Below, piece after piece: positions 18,189 through 26,706 of a stretch of 41,619 bases of DNA (positions are counted from its first letter, which is position 1; each line of letters begins with the position of its first letter). Made by a program: the position numbers and the translations under genes. Source of the stretch: SAR116 cluster bacterium AG-355-O21 (GTDB lineage Bacteria; Pseudomonadota; Alphaproteobacteria; Thalassobaculales; Thalassobaculaceae); the NCBI GenBank assembly GCA_003280605.1, contig QCEM01000016.1, positions 1-41,619 of the forward strand, read 5' to 3'. The notes beneath the pieces are model-generated. The model was not told the origin of the DNA, did no database searches, and worked only from the letters and a program-made list of their open reading frames with translations.

Positions 18189-20447
18189 TTACTCACTCAG
18201 TGCTTTGAGCACTTTTGGCGGCGACATCGGCAGTTCATACAGCCGCTTACCGCTGGCATTGGCAATCGCATTGGCAATCGCCGCAAGGGGCGGTACCAAC
18301 GGGATTTCACCAACGCCTTTGACGCCGAAAGGATGTGCCGGGTTTGGAATTTCGATCATCACGGCATCGATTTCAGGCAAGTCCGAGGCCACAGGCATAC
18401 GGTAATCGAGGAAGCCGGCATTATCGAGGCGACCGCTTTCATGATAGATGAATTCCTCATTCAGCGCCCAGCCAATGCCTTGCACAACACCACCTTGAAT
18501 TTGACCTTCGACATAGGCGGGATGGATGGCCCGGCCCACATCTTGGCTTGCGGTATAGCGCAGAATCTTCACATGCCCGGTTTCGGGATCTACCTCAACA
18601 TCGACCATATGGGCGCCAACGACCCCCATGTGACCTGTGGTGTTCTTGGAAACAGCAGCGGTGATTGGGCCACCGGTTGCCTCCGCTTTCATCGCCAGAT
18701 CGGCCAGCGAAAGAGGGTCGAACTCACCGGCATTGGAGCCGGCAGGATGCGCGGCACCATCGCGCCACTCAACCGCTTCCACGTCAATGCCCCAGGTTTT
18801 GGCAGCACGGCCTTTTAGGGTGGCGATGACCGTATCGGTTGCCTCATTGACCACAATGGCGGCGGCAAAGGTTACCCGGCTACCACCTGTGACGGCGCTG
18901 ATGCCGACATTATTGGTATCGCCGATCTGTGCTTGTACTTTGCGATAATCGATGCCGAGCTTTTCTGCGACGATGTTAACCATGGCAGCACGGCTACCAC
19001 CGATATCAGGGTGACCGGTGATCACCAGCGCGGTGCCGTCTTCGTTGATATGCAACTGGGCGCTTGATTCGCCACCGGCATTCCCCCAGTAGCCAATGGC
19101 GATGCCACGTCCTTGGTTGGGTCCAAGCTTCGCGTCGGCATTAGGATGGTGACGGACCGAATCAATACATTCCTGGATCCCTGCTTCACCAATTTTAGCG
19201 CCGTAAATTGTCGGCTTATCGGCGGCCAAGGCATTGCGCAGGCGCAATTCCCATGGATCGATCCCCAGTTCTTCGGCGATTTCATCTAAGATCGCCTCAA
19301 ACACGTAATTGCCTTGCGGTGCGCCTGGTCCGCGGTAGGCGGCAACATTCGGGCGGTTGGATACCACATCCAAGCCTTGCACGTCGGCATGTGGGATATC
19401 ATAGCAGGAAAATGAGAAATGGCAGGCGCGGCCGACAGGTGAGCCTGGATAGCAACCTGCTTGGAAGTTATAGGCACCTTGAACTGCTTTCAGCAGGCCG
19501 TCTTTGGTGACGCCGACTTTCAGATGCGCAGACATGCCGGCTGCCGGCCCGGTGCTATGGAACACATCCTCACGGCTATTTTGCATTTTAACCGGGCGGC
19601 CGCATTTCTTCGACAACACCATCGCCACCGGCTCCAGGTAAATGATGGTCTTACCGCCAAAACCACCGCCGATCTCAGCGGGGATAGCTTTGATGTCGCC
19701 GGTGGCCATACCGGTGATGGTTGCGGTCAGGCCGCGGACCATGAATTGCCCTTGGCTGCTGCTCCAAATTGTTGATTGCGCATCAGGCTTGTAGCTGACG
19801 ATGCAGGCTTGCGGCTCGATATAGCCTTGGTGCACGGCAGCTGATTTGAACTCACGCTCTAGCACCAGGTCGGATTCCGCAAAACCTTGGTCAACGTCAC
19901 CGGTTTTGACCGTCATAATATTGGAAATATTGGTTGGCCCATCGATGCCGTCGGTTTTCACCCAATCGTGTAAAATCGGGGCGTCCGGCGCCATTGCCGC
20001 GTCAACGTCAATGACATGCGGCAGAACCTCATATTCAACCTCAATCAGCTCAAGTGCGGCAGCTGCGATGCTCTGCGAGATGGCGGCAACGGCAGCGACC
20101 GGATGACCAACATAGAGGATTTTTTCGCGCGCCATGCAGCCGCGGGAAATCCAGCGAATGTCGTTGGGGCCTGTTGGCAGCGGCACATCCAGCGGCAGCA
20201 GCGGGAAATCGTCGCCGGTCATGACCGCCAGCACACCTTTCATCGCTTCGGCTTTAGAGGTGTCGATTTTTTTGATCAATGCATGTGCGTGCGGGCTACG
20301 CAGGACTTTCCCCCAAACCATCCCCGGCATTGTGAAGTCGGCGGCGTATTGAGCCGAGCCGGTGACTTTGTCGATACCGTCAGGGCGGATCGTGCTTTGG
20401 CCGATCCATTTATTCTCAAGCGTTTGATTGGGCGAGATCTCATTCAT
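18189..20447 (-). CDS. Xanthine dehydrogenase-family molybdopterin-binding subunit (orphan)
   Basis: 752 residues, matching the large Mo subunit of aldehyde oxidase / xanthine dehydrogenase / CO-dehydrogenase-like enzymes. The N-terminal a/b hammerhead domain shows KVTGSAQYAADF and LRSPHAHALI. The Mo domains show GGGFGGKT, AAYRGPGAPQ (in place of the usual RAPGxPQ), and the terminal GVGEIPLVPP, whose Glu is the base that activates the metal-bound water. Substrate class (aldehyde, purine or N-heterocycle) is not readable. The [2Fe-2S] and FAD subunits that normally accompany it are absent on both sides within the window. AAGGAACG precedes the ATG. A tungstate/molybdate-type importer is encoded 7 kb away. 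Confidence 0.88.
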   Translation of the reverse strand: MNEISPNQTLENKWIGQSTIRPDGIDKVTGSAQYAADFTMPGMVWGKVLRSPHAHALIKKIDTSKAEAMKGVLAVMTGDDFPLLPLDVPLPTGPNDIRWISRGCMAREKILYVGHPVAAVAAISQSIAAAALELIEVEYEVLPHVIDVDAAMAPDAPILHDWVKTDGIDGPTNISNIMTVKTGDVDQGFAESDLVLEREFKSAAVHQGYIEPQACIVSYKPDAQSTIWSSSQGQFMVRGLTATITGMATGDIKAIPAEIGGGFGGKTIIYLEPVAMVLSKKCGRPVKMQNSREDVFHSTGPAAGMSAHLKVGVTKDGLLKAVQGAYNFQAGCYPGSPVGRACHFSFSCYDIPHADVQGLDVVSNRPNVAAYRGPGAPQGNYVFEAILDEIAEELGIDPWELRLRNALAADKPTIYGAKIGEAGIQECIDSVRHHPNADAKLGPNQGRGIAIGYWGNAGGESSAQLHINEDGTALVITGHPDIGGSRAAMVNIVAEKLGIDYRKVQAQIGDTNNVGISAVTGGSRVTFAAAIVVNEATDTVIATLKGRAAKTWGIDVEAVEWRDGAAHPAGSNAGEFDPLSLADLAMKAEATGGPITAAVSKNTTGHMGVVGAHMVDVEVDPETGHVKILRYTASQDVGRAIHPAYVEGQIQGGVVQGIGWALNEEFIYHESGRLDNAGFLDYRMPVASDLPEIDAVMIEIPNPAHPFGVKGVGEIPLVPPLAAIANAIANASGKRLYELPMSPPKVLKALSE

Positions 20448-20806
20448 ATCAATCGTTCCTTATCCGCAAGGGTCACTGTTGTGGTACCAATAGCCGGCAC
20501 TTCCGACGCCGAGAATCACCCATGAGGCTGGGCGGCGCACAGCACGTTGCAGCCAGGGCCAACGTACTGTATATATTATGCGCCGCGCGCGTCACAAGGC
20601 AACCCATCAGCACCTGCCAAGTGCGAAAAAGTTAACCAATCGGCGGTGTCTCGGCGTTTTGCAGGGATGCTGACCGGCGGTTGCGACAATGTGCCTTCAT
20701 GGCGTTATCCTTTAGGGCGGTTATCGCTCGGAAAAGTCCCTGCCTGCGGATGTGTCGGGGCACCACCAGCTGTCATGCCGGTGGCATCGCGCATGGCCCT
20801 GAGCGG
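20448..20806. other. Intergenic region upstream of the Mo-hydroxylase gene
   Basis: 359 bp. A 21-codon minus-strand frame with a ribosome site (AAAGGATAACGCC before the ATG near 20702) is visible but too short to claim. The region should contain the promoter for the downstream minus-strand gene. Confidence 0.4.
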
Positions 20807-21478
20807 TTAACCGGCAAGGTGCATCGCTGGGTCGGCAATTGCTGCGAAACTTGGCCGGGCGGCGACCGATTTGTAATAGCGTTCCAGGTTGGGGAACGGC
20901 GGTGCCGGGACATCCAACAAAAACCACCGGTGGGCCCTGATTGTCATCGGAATGTCACCAAGGGTCCAGGCATCGTCGGCGATATGACTAGTCCGTGCCA
21001 GTTGATCGTCAACAATTCGCCAGGCGGCGATCAACGCCTCCCGGGCGGCGGTGACTATATCGGGGTCGCGTTGCGCTGCTGGAAAGCGGATCGTGTGTTT
21101 GACATAATTGTGCATGGGCGAAATCAGCTCATTATTTTCCCACAGCATCCAGCGGCTGGCCGAGGCAAATATTTTGCCGTCAGATGCGTAAAATTTCGCC
21201 GCATCATAGGTCATCCCAAGATATTGCACGATGGCATTAGATTCCCAAAGGACAAAACCATCAATATCGATTGTCGGGATTGTGCCGTTTGGATTGATGG
21301 CGCGGTATTCAGGCGTATCGACAATGCCGAAGGGCTGATTGCCCTTGGCGACATGACCGCCGGCACCCATGGTGCCGCTGGCCAAGATCAGTTCGTAGTC
21401 GAGGCCAAGCTCTGCCAGCGCCAATAATACCTTTTGCGTCCGCGCCGAGGTCGGCCGTCCCCAAAGTCTGATGGTCAT
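20807..21478 (-). CDS. Glutathione S-transferase family protein
   Basis: 223 residues. The N-terminal thioredoxin fold starts IRLWGRPTSARTQKVLLAL, with Ser/Thr near residue 10 for glutathione activation. INPNGTIPTIDIDGFVLWES contains the cis-Pro and the Glu-Ser pair that grip the glutathione gamma-glutamyl group. The C-terminal helical domain ends with YYKSVAARPSF. It either conjugates or isomerises electrophiles, or cleaves bonds with glutathione. GGGGGGA precedes the ATG. It belongs to a minus-strand run of accessory catabolic genes. Confidence 0.88.
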   Translation of the reverse strand: MTIRLWGRPTSARTQKVLLALAELGLDYELILASGTMGAGGHVAKGNQPFGIVDTPEYRAINPNGTIPTIDIDGFVLWESNAIVQYLGMTYDAAKFYASDGKIFASASRWMLWENNELISPMHNYVKHTIRFPAAQRDPDIVTAAREALIAAWRIVDDQLARTSHIADDAWTLGDIPMTIRAHRWFLLDVPAPPFPNLERYYKSVAARPSFAAIADPAMHLAG

Positions 21479-21533
21479 GCAGGTGTCCCCCCGAGTGATG
21501 GTCCGTCGATCGCTGGCGTGCAGCGGTTAAATG

Positions 21534-22043
21534 CTATGGTTTCAGCCAATCCGGATCGGCGGCTCGTAAATCGGTACGGGCCACGGGGTAATCCGCCGGC
21601 AATGGGTCAAGGCGCAGTCGGGTGAGGCGTTTAAAGGCGAATTTCCAAGCCCCATTTTCATAACGGTATTCATCCTCATAATGACCATGACCGATATAAC
21701 CACGATGGTCGGGTGCTTCAATCGGACTGCCGCCTTCACCCAAATCGACCAGGTCCATCATCGCCCAGATGGCACGCGCCCGGTCGGGACCAAGAAAGGC
21801 AATTTCGGGCATGTGGCAGTGGTGAACTGTTACCGCATTGGCGAAGCGCTGCGAGATGCCGGCAATAAACATCTCAAGGCTGGCTCCGCTTGGCGCAGAG
21901 CCAAAGCCCTCAAAGACCACGTCGGCGGTGAAAAGCGCCTGCAATTGCGGCCATTGCTTTGTGTCCACAAAGCGACAATAAGCTGCCTTAAGTGCATGAA
22001 TTTGGATGATATCTGAAAACCGCTCAGAGTCAGCTAAGGACAT
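21534..22043 (-). CDS. SnoaL-like / NTF2-fold protein
   Basis: 169 residues with the alpha+beta barrel pattern of the SnoaL-like domain: an N-terminal helix (IHALKAAYCRFVDTKQW), FTADVVFEGFG, VTVHHCHMPEIAFLGPDRARAIWAMMD, and the closing strand EDEYRYENGAWKFAFKRLTRLRLDPL. Members are small isomerases, hydratases or dehydratases, or dioxygenase small subunits. The helix-strand start resembles bile-acid and aromatic-pathway dehydratases. No specific function can be given. It lies between GST and VOC genes on the same strand. Confidence 0.82.
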   Translation of the reverse strand: MSLADSERFSDIIQIHALKAAYCRFVDTKQWPQLQALFTADVVFEGFGSAPSGASLEMFIAGISQRFANAVTVHHCHMPEIAFLGPDRARAIWAMMDLVDLGEGGSPIEAPDHRGYIGHGHYEDEYRYENGAWKFAFKRLTRLRLDPLPADYPVARTDLRAADPDWLKP

Positions 22044-22104
22044 GACAGGCAGCCTTTATGAATATCCGTATGGCAAGCGCTCGTCGGCCGGCAGGAATGC
22101 CGAC

Positions 22105-22524
22105 TTAGGCGGTTTTAAATAGGACCTCTGGGTTAACCATGGTTTTGATCTCCATGACATTGCCATTGGGGTCTTTGATGAAAAATGTTTCCTGCTCAAA
22201 TTCATTACCTATGAAGCGCCGATACGGCGGGTCGATATAGTCGATATTATGCGCATCTAAGCGTGCCTTAACGGCCTCAAAGTCGCTTTCGGAGAGGTGC
22301 ACGCCAAAATGCGGCACAGCGACCGCGCCCATATCAACGTCATGGCGCACGCTGGGCAAGCGTTCTTCACTTTGATGCAAGGTTAGCTCATTGCCCCAAA
22401 AATTAATATCGACCCAGCGACCGGCCTCCATGTTACCTGTCTCGCATCCTAAGATATCGCGATAAAAAGCAACTGTTGTCTCGAGATCGCCGGCGGGAAC
22501 AGCTAAATGAAACGTATTGGCCAT
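22105..22524 (-). CDS. VOC-family protein (glyoxalase/dioxygenase superfamily)
   Basis: 139 residues from the ATG at 22524 with AAAAAGGTG upstream; an in-frame GTG at 22536 is a less likely start. Two betaalphabetabetabeta modules: FHLAVPAGDLETTVAFYRDI with the first His, then HFGVHLSESDF with the second, and FFIKDPNGNVMEIK with the C-terminal Glu. These three residues are the usual divalent-metal ligands of VOC enzymes. The reaction could be an isomerase, lyase or dioxygenase. It is on the same strand as the SnoaL-like and CoA-transferase genes. Confidence 0.85.
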   Translation of the reverse strand: MANTFHLAVPAGDLETTVAFYRDILGCETGNMEAGRWVDINFWGNELTLHQSEERLPSVRHDVDMGAVAVPHFGVHLSESDFEAVKARLDAHNIDYIDPPYRRFIGNEFEQETFFIKDPNGNVMEIKTMVNPEVLFKTA

Positions 22525-22753
22525 AACATTAAACACCTTTTTAGCTTCGATAAGTTAATTACCTGATGAATAGCATCGATATGGTTTCGTTTCCATTCAG
22601 TTTCAATACGTTACAATATTTTTCGCATTATTAACCCTATCGGCATAATGTGGTTCGCGTGGCAGGATATTGGGAACAAGCTTGCTGCGAGAGCTGCCCG
22701 GTATGGCGGCCCGGTGGTGTTATCGGTGCCAGATCAAGCTGATCTCGGTGTCG

Positions 22754-23956
22754 CTAAATCACTCCGTCCTTGGCCAGCGCGGCCATCTCGGTCGCCGAAA
22801 GGCCAAGTTCATCGCCCAGAATTTCAGCATTGTGTTGGCCCTTGCGCGGCCCGGCGTGACGGATTTTCGCCGGTGTTTCTGACATCAGCGGGAAGGCATT
22901 GGTCATCCGGATTGGGCCCAAATCCTCATCCTCAATGGTGATGATGTCATCGCGCGCCTGATATTGTGGATCGCTGAAAATTTGGTCCGTAGTATAGGCA
23001 GGGCCGATGGCTGCTTCGGCTTTCTCGAAGGCGTCCAGAACCACTTCTAAGCTATGCATGGCAATCCAATCAGCGACGATACCGTCAACCTCATCAATAT
23101 GTTCGACCCGTCCTTGCGGGGTTTGAAAGCGCGGGTCAGCGGCCACATCCGGGCCACCGCAAAGCGTTAAAACGCGGTTCACAATGGCCGGTGAATTGGT
23201 CGAAATAGCAACCCAGTGGCCATCTTTGGTCTGATAGGTATTCCGCGGCGCATTATTTTTTGAACGATTTCCCATGCGTTCCGCAATCAGCCCAAGTTGA
23301 TCATAGTCTAAGGGCTGTGGTCCCATGACCTGAAACAGCGGCTCGTAAATGCTCAGGTCAATGAATTGGCCGACGCCGCTGCCTTGGGCATCGCGGTGGT
23401 ACAGCGCAAACATTGCAGCAAAGGTCCCATAGGCGGCCGCAATGCCGTCGGCGAGGCCGAAATTTGGTAAGGTCGGCGGCCCGTCGGCAGTGCCTGTGGC
23501 CGCTGCAAAACCACTGAACGCCTCAGCGATGGTGCCAAAGCCGGGGCGATGACGGTAGGGGCCGGTTTGGCCAAAGCCGGTGACCCGGACCATCACCAAG
23601 CGTGGGTTAATGGCTTTTAAATCTTCCCACCCAAGGCCCCATTTTTCCATTGTTCCGGTGCGGAAATTTTCAATCAGCACATCGGTGGACTTAATTAATT
23701 CTTTAAATAATGCCTGCCCTTTGGGAGCGGAAAAGTTCAGTGTGATCGCCCGCTTATTGCGGTTCGCCATTTTAAACCACAGGCCAACACCATCCTTGAG
23801 AAAACCGGTCTGCCGTAAAACGTCGCCACGGGGATGCTCAATCTTGATCACGTCGGCACCGAAATCAGCTAATTGCATGGCAATTGTTGGCCCGGCCAAG
23901 ACGGTTGCGGCATCGATTACCCGCAGGCCGTGAAGGGGCGATGTCTTATCGGTCAT
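22754..23956 (-). CDS. CaiB/BaiF (class III) CoA-transferase
   Basis: About 400 residues. The family start LHGLRVIDAATVLAGPTIAMQ, then LADFGADVIKIEHPRGD and NRNKRAITLNF, are all diagnostic; the catalytic Asp lies in the segment after LPNFGLAD. The enzyme moves CoA between carboxylic acids. The ATG at 23956 has AAGAGG upstream and is favoured; another ATG at 23971 overlaps the dioxygenase stop as ATGA but lacks a ribosome site. Coupling to the upstream TauD-like gene suggests activation of a product of that enzyme as a CoA thioester, which is inference. Confidence 0.9.
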   Translation of the reverse strand: MTDKTSPLHGLRVIDAATVLAGPTIAMQLADFGADVIKIEHPRGDVLRQTGFLKDGVGLWFKMANRNKRAITLNFSAPKGQALFKELIKSTDVLIENFRTGTMEKWGLGWEDLKAINPRLVMVRVTGFGQTGPYRHRPGFGTIAEAFSGFAAATGTADGPPTLPNFGLADGIAAAYGTFAAMFALYHRDAQGSGVGQFIDLSIYEPLFQVMGPQPLDYDQLGLIAERMGNRSKNNAPRNTYQTKDGHWVAISTNSPAIVNRVLTLCGGPDVAADPRFQTPQGRVEHIDEVDGIVADWIAMHSLEVVLDAFEKAEAAIGPAYTTDQIFSDPQYQARDDIITIEDEDLGPIRMTNAFPLMSETPAKIRHAGPRKGQHNAEILGDELGLSATEMAALAKDGVI

Positions 23957-23967
23957 AGGGGCCTCTT

Positions 23968-24855
23968 TCATACCAGATCTGGTTCCGGCACCGCAAAGTC
24001 AGCAGGGTTTAGAAAAATCGTGGTGCGTTTGGCGAAACGCGGCAAATTCTCGTTAAACGCCTCCCGTCGGTGCCATAGGCGGGCATTGTCCCAGAGCACC
24101 ACATCGCCATTCCGCCAGGTGTGGGTGTGAATGAATTGGTCCTGCAGCATATGTGCTTGCAGGTCGGCAACCAGGGCCGTCCCGGCGTGCGCGTCTAAGC
24201 CTTCAACGGCAAAGGTTTTGTTGGGGTCGAGATAGAGCGATTTTTGCCCGGTTGCGGGGTTTTCCAAAACCATGTCATGGGTCGCCGGTGGGGTACGTTT
24301 ATTCAGCTCTTTGATGCGCTCTGGATCATGGGCAAAATCTTGCTGAAAGCTGACATCCGCTCGATTGCCATACTGACAAGTGGCGCGGCGACCGGCGACC
24401 CGTTGGCGCAGCGCATCGGGCAGCGCGTCATAGGCCAATTTGGTATTGCAAAAAGAGGTCCGACCGTCATTTTCCGGCATTTCCAGGGCATAGAAAATGG
24501 ATCCTGATGCAGGTCGTTGGCGATAAACCTGATCGTGATGCCATTTCACTTCATAACTGCCAAGACCGCCAAGTGGGCTGCCGTCAGGGCGCCTCAAACT
24601 GGTGATATAGATAATTTCCGGGGTTGTCGGTGATTGCATATCATCGCGGACGATCAGGTCCAGGTCACCAAAGCGGCGGCTGAAACTTACCTGTTCGCGT
24701 TCCGTCAGGCTCTGCCGGCGAAACAATAGCAACGGCTCGGCCTGCCAGAGCGCATAAATTGCCGCAAAGCTGGTATCGTCGACCGATGCTAAGTCGACAT
24801 TGCAAACCTCAACACCAAAGTTTTCTCCCATCGTGCGCGTTTCAAGCAATGTCAT
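23968..24855 (-). CDS. TauD/TfdA-family Fe(II)/2-oxoglutarate dioxygenase
   Basis: 295 residues from the ATG at 24855, which has GGAAGAGGAC upstream; longer frames add 13 unconserved residues. The facial triad is His106-x-Asp108 (KWHHDQVY) and His262 (LWHRREAF), and Arg277 (FAKRTTIFL) binds 2-oxoglutarate. The family hydroxylates substrates such as taurine, sulfonates, 2,4-D or carnitine precursors; which one is not evident. It overlaps the CoA-transferase frame by 4 bp and is followed on the same strand by a second TauD-like gene upstream. Confidence 0.9.
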   Translation of the reverse strand: MTLLETRTMGENFGVEVCNVDLASVDDTSFAAIYALWQAEPLLLFRRQSLTEREQVSFSRRFGDLDLIVRDDMQSPTTPEIIYITSLRRPDGSPLGGLGSYEVKWHHDQVYRQRPASGSIFYALEMPENDGRTSFCNTKLAYDALPDALRQRVAGRRATCQYGNRADVSFQQDFAHDPERIKELNKRTPPATHDMVLENPATGQKSLYLDPNKTFAVEGLDAHAGTALVADLQAHMLQDQFIHTHTWRNGDVVLWDNARLWHRREAFNENLPRFAKRTTIFLNPADFAVPEPDLV

Positions 24856-24927
24856 CTGTTTGTCCTCTTCCTCACTGCGGATCTTGGCGGCCAATGAGTG
24901 CCAAGCAACCGCCTTCCGTTTCCCTGG

Positions 24928-25782
24928 TTAGGCGCTGACTTTGGCGGCGGCAATTGTAGTTCGGTGAAGGTGTCGCGCATGGCCCTCATAGCCGCCCGTG
25001 GCCATATGCAGAAGGCTGCGGTTGTCCCACATCACCAGCATCTGGGGTTGCCATTTATGGCGGTAAACAAATTCATCTCGGCCCTGCCATTGGTGCAGCG
25101 CGTCAAGCAATTCGGCGCTCTCATCGGCGGCCATGTCGACGATGGCTTTGATATAGCCTCGGGTGCTGAAAAAGCCGAGCTGTCCTGTCTCCGGGTGAGG
25201 CCGCACCAAGGGATGGATATGGGTCGCTTGGGCGGCGGCCGATGGCCGAATGTCCATACTGCGATCGCTGGCTTTATCGGCCTCACCATATTTGCCCTCC
25301 GGGGCATAGGAGGCGGCGGCCGAATGAATCGCCATTTTGCCGTCGATCCGCGCCCGCAAGTGGCTCGGTAACTGCGAATAGGCCAGATGCTGGTTTGCAA
25401 ATAAGGTGTCGCCGCCATGGGGTGGAATGGTGATCCCGTAAAGACATGTTCCTGCTGGTGGTTCCGCCAGGAAACTCCAATCGGTGTGCCAACTGCCGGC
25501 GAATATCGGGGCTTTTTCATCGGCCTTTCGGGTCACGGCAATGATGTTCTTGCGGCCGGCGATGGGGGCGATGAACGGATCATCACCAAAACCACCAAAG
25601 GCGACCGTGAACCGTTCCAAATCATCGTCGCTCATGGCTTGGTCTGGAAACGCCAAGACGTGGTGCTGTAACCAAGCTGCCCGAATGGCGGCCACCTCAT
25701 CTGCGGCCAAGGCGTTGCTCAGATCAACGCCGGTGACGGTCGCCCCGCAGGCGGCGCCGGAAGGTATAACGGTAAGGGACAT
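24928..25782 (-). CDS. TauD/TfdA-family Fe(II)/2-oxoglutarate dioxygenase (second copy)
   Basis: 284 residues from the ATG at 25782 (MSLTVIPSG). The facial triad is His99-x-Asp101 (SWHTDWSF) and His259 (LLHMATGG); Arg274 (LHRTTI) binds 2-oxoglutarate. It is only distantly like its neighbour at 23968 apart from the core motifs, so the two are not recent duplicates and may act on different substrates. It lies 73 bp upstream of that gene on the same strand. The N-terminal GAACGATVTGVDLS is typical of taurine-dioxygenase-like enzymes. Confidence 0.9.
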   Translation of the reverse strand: MSLTVIPSGAACGATVTGVDLSNALAADEVAAIRAAWLQHHVLAFPDQAMSDDDLERFTVAFGGFGDDPFIAPIAGRKNIIAVTRKADEKAPIFAGSWHTDWSFLAEPPAGTCLYGITIPPHGGDTLFANQHLAYSQLPSHLRARIDGKMAIHSAAASYAPEGKYGEADKASDRSMDIRPSAAAQATHIHPLVRPHPETGQLGFFSTRGYIKAIVDMAADESAELLDALHQWQGRDEFVYRHKWQPQMLVMWDNRSLLHMATGGYEGHARHLHRTTIAAAKVSA

Positions 25783-25858
25783 GGCTCTGCTCGCCAATTA
25801 ATCGACAGGAAGCGTTAGCATCGCGCTGTCGGCAGGCCACTGCAAGGGCGAAATGACA

Positions 25859-25888
25859 CTGGGCGGCGATCGGATGGCCGCCGCCCAG
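25859..25888 (-). terminator. Candidate terminator hairpin after sodB
   Basis: CTGGGCGGC (25859-25867) pairs with GCCGCCCAG (25880-25888), 21 bp beyond the sodB stop on the minus strand. There is no clear T-run, so it may be Rho-assisted. Confidence 0.45.
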
Positions 25889-25909
25889 CGGCTTGTGTCG
25901 CTGTGGCGC

Positions 25910-26509
25910 TTATGCGTTCGCTAAGTTCTCGTTCGCAAAATCCCAGTTCACCAACTCATTCAAGAAAGTGGCGATGTAATCTGGGCGGCGATTTTGGAAA
26001 TCCAAATAATAGGCATGCTCCCAAACGTCCATGGTCAGCAGCGCCGTTTGGCCTTTGGTCATGGGCAGTTCGGCATTACCGGTTTTTTCGACTTTTAGCT
26101 TGCCATTATCAAGCACCAGCCAGGCCCAGCCTGAGCCAAATTGGGTGGCGCCGGCAGCTTTGAAAGCCTCGACAAAGGCATCATACGAACCAAAATCTTC
26201 ATCGATTTTAGCGGCGATCGCGCCGGTTGGCTTGCCGCCGCCATTTGGCTTCATCGAATGCCAGTAAAAAGTATGGTTCCAGATTTGCGCAGCATTGTTG
26301 AAGACCCCGGCTTTGCCGGCATCGCCGGCAACTTTATGGATAATATCTTCAAGGCTGTCAGCGGCCATATCGGAATCAGCAATCATACCATTGAGGTTAA
26401 CAACATAGGAGTTGTGATGCTTGCCATGGTGAAAATCGAGGGTGTTTGCGGAAATGTGAGGCTCAAGTGCGTCTTTGGCATAAGGCAGAGCCGGAAGTTC
26501 GAAAGCCAT
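25910..26509 (-). CDS. sodB: Fe-type superoxide dismutase
   Basis: 199 residues, normal length. Metal ligands are His27 (LDFHHGKHH), His79 (QIWNHTFYWHSM), Asp161 and His165 (TMDVWEHAYYLDF). The residue pattern TQFGSGWAWLV, with Gln before the Gly-Ser-Gly, and the AQIWNHTFYW segment fit the iron form. It converts superoxide to oxygen and hydrogen peroxide in the cytosol. AGAGAGG precedes the ATG. A free-standing transcript is likely, with an AT-rich promoter region upstream (26520-26650). Confidence 0.94.
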   Translation of the reverse strand: MAFELPALPYAKDALEPHISANTLDFHHGKHHNSYVVNLNGMIADSDMAADSLEDIIHKVAGDAGKAGVFNNAAQIWNHTFYWHSMKPNGGGKPTGAIAAKIDEDFGSYDAFVEAFKAAGATQFGSGWAWLVLDNGKLKVEKTGNAELPMTKGQTALLTMDVWEHAYYLDFQNRRPDYIATFLNELVNWDFANENLANA

Positions 26510-26706
26510 GGATAATCCTCTCTTAAAGTTAATTTTTTAGGCGGTCACGGGATTGGAAAGAAATCGTGCTTAGAAGCGCTATATAGTCCGAATGTGATAT
26601 ATGCCAATCCGCCGCCCGGCTCAATTCCCAAGCGTGGTGATTTTTGATTTAAAATTCCGGCCGCAAAGTAAGGTTACACTGCGGCGGCGGCCACGCGCTG
26701 CGGCGA

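Noticed and set aside
17883..18818. 311-codon plus-strand frame
   Set aside because: Most of it lies antisense to the Mo-hydroxylase gene, whose motifs are strong; it also crosses the terminator at 18081. Shadow frame.
20670..20702. Short minus-strand peptide with good ribosome site
   Set aside because: Only about 21 codons, with no conservation evidence; could be chance or the start of a lost gene.
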